Source of the DNA: Bacteroidales bacterium UBA1735
GTDB lineage: Bacteria; Bacteroidota; Bacteroidia; Bacteroidales; Paludibacteraceae
NCBI GenBank assembly: GCA_002315745.1
Contig: DCID01000007.1
Coordinates: forward strand, 1 to 64,000
Direction: 5' to 3'
DNA: 64,000 nucleotides
In this document: positions 35,301 to 42,400 of the stretch, one piece after another
Numbering within the stretch: the stretch's first letter is position 1
Layout of the letters: every line of letters starts with the position of its first letter
The notes under the pieces: model-generated
Told to the model about the DNA's origin: nothing
Databases searched by the model: none
The model's input: the letters and a program-made list of their open reading frames with translations, nothing else
Program-made: the position numbers and the translations under genes

Positions 35301-35481
35301 TATATATAAGGCTATTCCTACTTACCCCGCCACACACACCACAGCAGCTCCCTATGAAGTGTATAACACTACGGGGCACAAAATGGGCGAATGGAACACC
35401 ATCCACGAAATAAGCGGACTCGTTCCGGGCATATATATCATTAAAGATCAACAAGGCAATGCGTACAAACTCTTCTATTAA
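32389..35481 (+). CDS. Large secreted multidomain protein A2, paralogue of A1
   Basis: 1,030 residues with signal peptide MKRLLYILLALIPVLPVAAQ. Same order as A1: MAM-like (~20-210), Fn3 (~212-300), the KYSRHTL / ASVRLGNWNIGG beta domain (~305-515), an Ig-like part, PKD-like (SLYWDFGDGTEV, ~630), and two GCDS repeats (~700-800). Unlike A1, it ends in a typical short T9SS type A tail: YEVYNTTGHKMGEW, then ISGLVPGIYIIK. This is the clearest T9SS cargo in the window. The start is coupled to B1 (TAATG), and its 3' end overlaps B2 by 23 bases. Ligand unknown. Confidence 0.8.
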   Translation: MKRLLYILLALIPVLPVAAQSNMIYSCDFEDETERAQWILNAAANPQQKANLTNFWNIGEAGHFAPNGENGLFIGTSESATESACSGAKTIENVAYRVLPKMEAGNYTITFNWIANGKGGQEGLYALLVPVSTNTYSGATALTMAWFKPCVIPMTVDTVMQGTSTWSVATAHFSLSQTAQLKLVFMFFATRGAAVDPAPAVDNIEIFTNVGCNAPTNVSHTITGMDVNLQWDGNADSYDIRTYSYETGAWQEQNVKSAIAPKQTALISNVEEGIGVFFLRSHCGDTHSEWVKYEKFIFHKGVRCIDYMDLTKNNCAYGLTANPAATKGVIDFGYADKYSRHTLHYVPNEIDPRTVGEDGSCLKTKPDDALASVRLGNWNIGGEAEQITYQYKVADDDNAILQLRYAVVMEDPNHDEAAQPRFTLQMTHKGSAHIGCGEANFVSGGTLSPAEGWHTIGEGTAKVMWKEWTTVSINLQDYIGETITIKLTTYDCTQQGHYGYAYFTLGCSGGEMSGLNCGEDNPTTKFTAPEGFKYRWYLNDPTQVLSTADTFIIDPMDTLTYHVDVINKTNEDCFYTLSACGWPRIPVPVADYSAVAERCKNVVMFNNKSYIKLKNQITGKYERSNEKITSLYWDFGDGTEVVQCLDSMVKHLYPDTGGVYTMRLSAGISNDACVETLELPIRLPNLQIPPTDESEHVCRKDYPFGYPYYTDYGEKIAVFFHDIDTILTLVSKVSGCDSLINYSLRWSDTIPFPADMTICEGDTILFKDTLLTTDGVYCRPFTDQYGCDSIVELTLRTTPLLAIRYRDSFYVCEDDRVLEIEYETISGEFNEMLIRFDAKAQSKGMDSLYIFHSDDEVQIHIPDSIAPTLLSAHVEFTPNNCSVSDKDILVELRYANSIFKVKKGMLGVMNERFNGGQYIWDSFQWYKNDTKINGATYSVFSVTDEDIDSRFSVELVRHNDADSAHVRACEIIYKAIPTYPATHTTAAPYEVYNTTGHKMGEWNTIHEISGLVPGIYIIKDQQGNAYKLFY

Positions 35482-36388
35482 ATATATCCTACTGCTCGTA
35501 GGTTTGTGCGCATGGACAACCTTGATTGCCGAACCTAAGATGAATAAAGTGCAGAGTTACATGTGGGTAGCGCTCGCCGGTGGTGAAGCCAATAACCTCC
35601 ACTATGGCACGTCTATTCAGGCTAAGGCTGGTGTTGGTGCTAACCTCGGCTTGGGTTACGAACTCCAATATGGTGCTTTCCTCTTCGGTGTGGGTTTTGA
35701 AGGTAGTTACCAACTCAATCGCGATGCTATGGCTACATACTTGGAGCAGTATTCGCGTACCGATTTTGAAAACGAACCTGTCCTCTATGGTTACTACCAC
35801 GAGAACTACCTCCAAACGGACAATGCTTTCCGTGTGAATGTGCCTATCTATGTGGGAGGACGCTTTGGAGACTATTTCTATGCCACCATCGGTGCTAGCA
35901 TCAACCTACCCGTTGCCAACTCCTATCAAGTGCAGACCAATATGCTGACCCAAGGCATCTACGAATGGAGTATTGAACCCGTCCGTACGCAAGGTATCAA
36001 CGATTTTACAACTTATGGCTACTACGCCATGAGCCCTTATACCTATAAAGCGTCCTACAAGGACAAGATGTCCGTACATGCACGTCTGGAACTAGGTTCA
36101 TTCATTCCCTTGGAGAAAACGAAGACCCAATTGCGTGTCGGTGTCTATGCCTCTTATGGTATCCGTATGGGCTCGGCTAGCACGAATAACTTGCTTAATC
36201 TCAGTCAAGTCAACTTAGACCCCAAAACGCAGAATGAACAAGATCTCAAGGACCATATCCAATGGCGGCCACTCAATCAGTCCAACCTGTATAGCCAATT
36301 GCCGCACAACTTGGAGGTGGGAATCAAAATAACAGTGCTCATCAATGTGGATAACACCCATACACCATGTCACTGTTACAACTATTAA
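35459..36388 (+). CDS. Outer-membrane beta-barrel protein B2, paralogue of the B1 barrel
   Basis: 309 residues with signal peptide IKYILLLVGLCAWTTLIA. The barrel starts SYMWVALAGGEANNL and ends LEVGIKITVLINV. Strand order and segments such as GANLGLGYELQYGAFLFGVG match B1 (GGLIGLGYEYNYKHFLLSAG). It lacks the carboxypeptidase-like and OmpA domains of B1 and ends with an odd Cys/His tail (THTPCHCYNY). It overlaps A2 by 23 bases. It may form a complex with A2 as B1 may with A1; this is inferred from gene pairing only. Confidence 0.75.
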   Translation: MRTNSSIKYILLLVGLCAWTTLIAEPKMNKVQSYMWVALAGGEANNLHYGTSIQAKAGVGANLGLGYELQYGAFLFGVGFEGSYQLNRDAMATYLEQYSRTDFENEPVLYGYYHENYLQTDNAFRVNVPIYVGGRFGDYFYATIGASINLPVANSYQVQTNMLTQGIYEWSIEPVRTQGINDFTTYGYYAMSPYTYKASYKDKMSVHARLELGSFIPLEKTKTQLRVGVYASYGIRMGSASTNNLLNLSQVNLDPKTQNEQDLKDHIQWRPLNQSNLYSQLPHNLEVGIKITVLINVDNTHTPCHCYNY

Positions 36389-36450
36389 CACGAAAGATAT
36401 TGTATATAGACAATATTAACTTTATTATTAACAAATTAAACAACACAAGT

Positions 36451-39400
36451 ATGAGACACAAACTACTTATGTTACTGGCTGGTTTAATGATGACCGTAGC
36501 CAGTTTTGCAGGCAAAGAGGAACTCTATGTCCTGTACGAGGGGTTTGAAAGTGACAGCACTTTTGCCACTTGGAGTCAAGAGAATGTGCTGGGTAATCAA
36601 GCTTGGGCAGTTGAACCCGATTCAGTTGCCAAGTTCCCCATTGGAGCGTTTGAGGGGAACTATAGAGCCGCTTTACGCAACACCTCTTCGCAGACTCAAC
36701 ATTTCGTAACCCGTTTAGTTTCACCTGTCATGAACATCTCGGAGACTTTCCGACCTATTCTGGTGTTCGCCCATGCGCAAGCTCAACGCACTGGCGACTT
36801 CGACACGCTCCGCGTGTACTACCGCACCAGTGCGGAAGGCCGTTGGGTCAAACTCAAAGAGTTCGACGAGAAGATCACTAAATGGCAACTGGACACTATT
36901 GCCCTGCCTGCCCAATGTGCGACCTATCAGATTGCCTTTGAAGGCACAGATAATTATGGTCGTGGAATCGCGTTAGACGAGGTGATTGTTCGTCCCGAAC
37001 CCACCTGCGAGACCGCTAACAACATCAGTTTCAATGGTTTGACCGTCAACTCTGTTGACCTGCAATGGATTGGATCGTTCGATACAGACTCCTTCCATGT
37101 CGTCTTATCCACGGCAGCAGAAGATCCCGCATCCGTTGTTTTGGATACGATGGTCTATGACTTCGGCGTCCAAATAACAGGCTTGATCCAGAACACCAAG
37201 TACTATGTAGCTATCCAAGCTAACTGTGGTATGGAGCAAGCAGAATGGGCACAAACATCCTTCACTACGAAGAACCAAGTCAACGTGCCTTATGTACAAG
37301 ACTTCAACATGGAATATGCGGCTGGAACTATCAGCCACGTGGACTACTGGACACACGGCACCAGCATCAAGAAAGAGGATCTGTCGATGGAGTTTATGCC
37401 TTTCATCAATCAGAATTCCTCCGAGACTTCGTTGAAGAACTATTCGTATTCTTCTACAACCTGTCTCGTCTTCACGGGTGCACGTAACACCTCTTCCGCT
37501 ATTCCTGCGGGCGAGTATGTCTATGCCGCTACCCCCGAGATCAATATCGAGCGCATCCAAGACGCACAAGCCGAGTTCTGGGGAACGGTTTATACCTATT
37601 ACAATAACGATATGGCAGCCGGTCTCATCGTCGGTGTTATGACCGATCCTTCCGACTTCACCACCTTCGTGCCTGTGGACACCGTCTATATCCAAGGTGC
37701 ACAGACTTTCGATCGTTTTACTGTCTATTTCTCTGACTACAAAGGAGATGGTAAGTACATCGCTTTTGCAAGTAATTTCACGGAGAAGGACAATATCTTC
37801 TACATGGATGATCTCACTATCAAGTCAGCACCTGCTGTTAAAGCTCCTACTAACGTGAGTGTGTTCAATACCACTTCTACGAGTTTGATGGTGAATGCGA
37901 ACATGAATGGCGAGAGTGCTTCTAAACTCTATATCACCAAGCACACCGTTAATCCTACGACCCAACGCGTGCTGCTCGATCCGACCGATTCTACGTTTGG
38001 TGCAGAGAACATCATCGCTACGTATGATGTCACCGCGTTCCCATACAAAGTCGAACTGCCTGCTACTGTTAATGGTCAGTTCGTACAAGTGTATGTACAG
38101 AACATCAAGGGCGAGCAAGGTAGTGATTTCCCTCTGCCTATCAAGCAACTCATTCCTATGCGTTGGGATGGTGTTTCCGAGTTCATACTAAACTTTGATA
38201 CCACCACTGCATCTAAGAACTACACTGTCAACGAGTTAAAGAACTTCTGGAACAACTCCGCATCCTATACCTACCCGTACGAGATGATCACAGACGTTAT
38301 GGTTCAACCCGGTCTGAGTTCGTCTTCGACCATCTATACGGTTCGTTATCCATTATTGAGTTCCGCAGCTTCCAAGTATCATAGTGCAAAGGGGGCCGTT
38401 TATCTCAAACGCGACCGCCGTGTCTTTGGGGATGGTACAGTATGGGTTATGCCTCACGGACAATACATTGCTTTGCCCGAGATCGCAGTCGCAGATATTG
38501 CGGACTCCTATATCCAGTTCTACTCCGCTTCCTATAGCAATGCTCACCCCGAAGCAGCCGGTGTCTATGTCGGTATGATGACCGACCCATTCGATGCCAC
38601 TACGTTTGATACGATCGCTTTGGTGACTACGGAGAATGACTTCCGTATGGCACTCGTTTCCTTCGCGGACTACAAGGGTGCAGGAACTTTCCCTGCTATC
38701 ATGGCTGCCACCATGCTTACCGACGAGAGTTGGTCTGGTGGTTCAGGCTCAGGTAGCGGTTCGTCCTATAAGGACTACTACATGAGTGCTACTTGGATTG
38801 ACGATATCTCTTATCTCAAGAAAGGTGGTTGCATGCCTGCTACCGCCCTCAAGGCTGAGAATATCTCCTTTGACAAAGCTACCCTCGTATGGAATGCCAA
38901 CGAGATGAAGGAATGGATTGTCAATGTCTATAAGGATGCTGCGAAGAAAGATACCCTCTTGAGCGACACTGTGAAGGTAAATAGCCTATCGTTGGATTCA
39001 CTCATGCCTCATACCACCTATTGGTTTGAAGTCATCGCACTCTGCGGTGGTAAGGAGTATCCATCTGATCTTTCTTCGTTCAAGACCATCTGCCGTCCTT
39101 CCGAACTCATTCCTTATACAGAAGACTTCGAGAGTTATACGGGCGGTTCTACTACCCAAGACCTTCCTGCTTGCTGGACTATCCAGTTGCAGAAATATAC
39201 CTACTCGGGTAGCGGCGAAAGCAGCACCTCTTGGTATCCATATATCTACAACTATGCTTCTACGGCACACGCTGGTAATAAGTGCTTCTACTTCTGCTAT
39301 AGCAGTTCTACGACAGGTGTAACACCTTCTATGGTGGGCAAACCCTCTGTAGCTGTATTGCCTCTGATGAGCGAGCGTTTGGATACCCTCCAACTGAGCT

Positions 39401-42400
39401 TCTGGATGAAGGCGGGTGGTAGTGCACTCGTGAACGATACCGTTTATGTGGGTGTCATGTCCGATCCTGAGGATATATCTACTTTCGATACCATTACCAT
39501 GGTACGATCCACGCTCAACTACACCGAGTACATCGTTCGTCTGGAGAACTACAAGGGTGAGGGCAAGTACATCGCCTTCATGAAGACCGCTCGTGAATCG
39601 TCTCGTAGCCTCTATATTGATGATGTTAAAGTGGATTTCCTCGCTAACTGCGAGAAGATCCAAGGCGTTGCTGCTTCTAACTTCCATTCGGCAGGTGCTA
39701 CCATCTCTTGGGTAGCACAATCATCTTCCTTATGGGAAATGGTGGTAACCGACAAGTCCGTGGCTGATCCAGCCGCAGCAGGTACTAACCTCGTTCAGGA
39801 CACAATCGTCGCTGCTAATCCATTCAGCATCGACTTCTGCCCGGAGACCAACAAAGAGTACTTCGTCTATGTTCGCGCTATCTGCGACGAAAGCAACAAG
39901 GGTGAGTGGTCGAACGAGATCAGCTTTAAGACCATTTGCGTCGCTCAATCCGCTGCTGAATACGGTTTGATTGACTTCGCCGAGAAGGACTTCAAGACCA
40001 ATAAGTTCCCCTGCTGGACAGTGGGTCGTCGTGAGGGTACTACCGCTGTTCCTTCCATCACCGATGGCAGCCACCTCTATATGTTCAACTCCGCTACATC
40101 CGAAGGTGCATACGCCATCATGCCTCCTATCGACATCGATAGCATCAATCGTCTGCAAGTACGTTTCACCGCTGCGGGTGGTACAGGTGCTGCTTACTTA
40201 CGCGAACTGACCGTAGGTATCATCACCAACCCCAACGACCTCAGTACTTTCACGCCGTTGGAGACCGTTAAGTTACCATTGGTAGCTACGACGATTAGCA
40301 AAGCCAACCATACCAAGAACCTCGAAGAGGCACAGACCTATGTTGTTCGTTTCAATGACTACTTCGGTGACTATGAGGGCAACTATGGTAAGCAGATCAT
40401 GTTCATCTCCGAGAACGGTGGTGTAGCCAACTACGTCTATATCTACTCCATGCAAGTGGATACGATCCCATCTTGTTGGGAGCCTATCAACATTGATGAG
40501 GTAGAGGTGAATACCTACGACGCTACCATGGCTTGGGACAGCATCAGCAATAACTACGAAGTACAACTGCTCAACGCGAAGAAAGAAGTGATTGTAGATA
40601 CCCTCGTAGCTAATAACTCGATTAAGTTCGAGGGTCTCGAGATGCTTACTTCCTACTATATGCAAGTGCGTACTATCTGCGGCATCGGTGACACCAGTTT
40701 CTGGTCACCTATGGCTAAGTTCACCACCCAATGCCCTGTGGCTTACGAACTGCCTTACGAGGAGAACTTCGATTCCTATACCGCTAAGACCACGGCTCCA
40801 CGTGTTCAACCGAACTGCTGGACAACTTGGTATAATGGCTTAGACGCTGTAACGGCTTCCACCGCTTACTGCTACATCTATGCTACCGCGAAGAAAGGTA
40901 CTTCTGGTAATGGCTTCTACATGGGCTCGACCACAGGTAATGCCGCAGGTACTACTCCTGCTACGCAATCCGTAGTCGTTCTACCTGCCATGAATGGCTT
41001 GCAGACGGGTCTGCTGCACTTCAATGCCAAGGCTTCTAGCACCACGGGTACACGTGCCCTCAAGATTGGTATGGCGGAATACAACGAACCTTACGACAGC
41101 ATCCTCAGCACAGTTGTTTGGATCGACTCGGTTGAGGATATTGCTGGCAAAGACTGGACTTATTACACCTTCGATTTGGCTGCATACAAAGGTGCAGGCA
41201 AGCACATCGTTATCATGAACTATGGTGGCAATCTGGCTGCAACTTCGCTCTCAACGACTGGTCAATACGTATATATCGACGATATCTATGTAGAGAAAGC
41301 ACCTTCGTGCTTCCGTCCTATTGATGCTGCCTTCCAAAGCGCAACGGCTAACTCGCTCACCTTCTCTTGGAAACCACAAGGCGAAGAGATACAGTGGGAT
41401 GTAGTATGCGTAGAGAAGGATGCCGAGATCGGTACAACCTTCATCACCGTCGATACGATTCCTGCTACCATTACAGGCTTGCAAGATAGTAAGGAGTACG
41501 ACTTCTATGTACGCGCTAACTGCGGTGGCGGTGATGTCTCCGAATGGAGTGCAGTGGCTTCTGGTAAGACCCTCTGCCGTGTGAATGCCGAGGATGCTGC
41601 ATGGAACTTCGACGATGCTGCTACCCAAGTGCAGAGCACGCTCTCTACCTCGACTACCTACAAGGAAGAGCAATGCTGGCTCTATGGTAACAAGATGAGT
41701 ACATCGTACTCCTATGCTCCTTATATTAACAAGAACAGCTATTCTTCGGAAGTTATCTCTACTAGATATGCTTATTCCGATAGTTGCGCTTACAAGTTCT
41801 ACTCTACTGCAACTTATAATGGTGCATACGTCGTTATTCCTGAACTCATTGCCGATCTCGACACCATGCAAATCAGCTTCAAGGGTCGTGCCGTTTACGA
41901 GTCTTACAGCACCACTGCTGCTACGCGTGGTCAGTTCACCAAGTACTACAACACCTATGCTACGGGGACGTACGCACGTGGTATCAAGGTAGGTACGGTG
42001 ACCGATCCATACGATATGTCCACCTTCGAGGAGTTGGTTGACTACCAGTTCCAAGAGGTAACGAATGCCGTTTGCTCGACCAAGGTCGAAGGCGACTACT
42101 GGGAGGATGTAACCGTTTCGCTCTATCAGGCTAAAGGTAAATTTATTGTCTTCCTCTCTGAATACAATGCAACCAACTACGCATGGATTGATAATGTCCG
42201 CGTAGAGAAAGAGTCGGGTCTGAACATGCCTACCAAGCTCCAATTGAACGAAGAAACGCTCATAGGTGACTACGCTGAATTCACTTGGGCTTCACGTGCG
42301 CCGAAGTTCGAAGTTGTTCTCAAGAACGATAAGGACAGCATCCTACGTACCGACACCGTCACCACAATGGCTTATGCCTTCAGTGCTCTGGAGCCTATCA

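Noticed and set aside
36389..36450. Promoter for the giant gene
   Set aside because: TAACTTTA at 36417-36424 is close to the -7 box, but no TTTG-like box lies at the proper distance. Transcription from the A1 promoter through the block is more likely.
36361..36450. 28-residue extension of the giant protein from 36367
   Set aside because: It overlaps the end of the B2 gene and hides a clean signal peptide that begins at 36451.
41251..42243. 330-codon open frame on the minus strand inside the giant gene
   Set aside because: It lies entirely opposite a well-supported domain-rich gene, has no start context or promoter and no family pattern. Such long antisense frames also occur at 42343-43161 and 38998-39720 and follow from the codon usage of the real gene.
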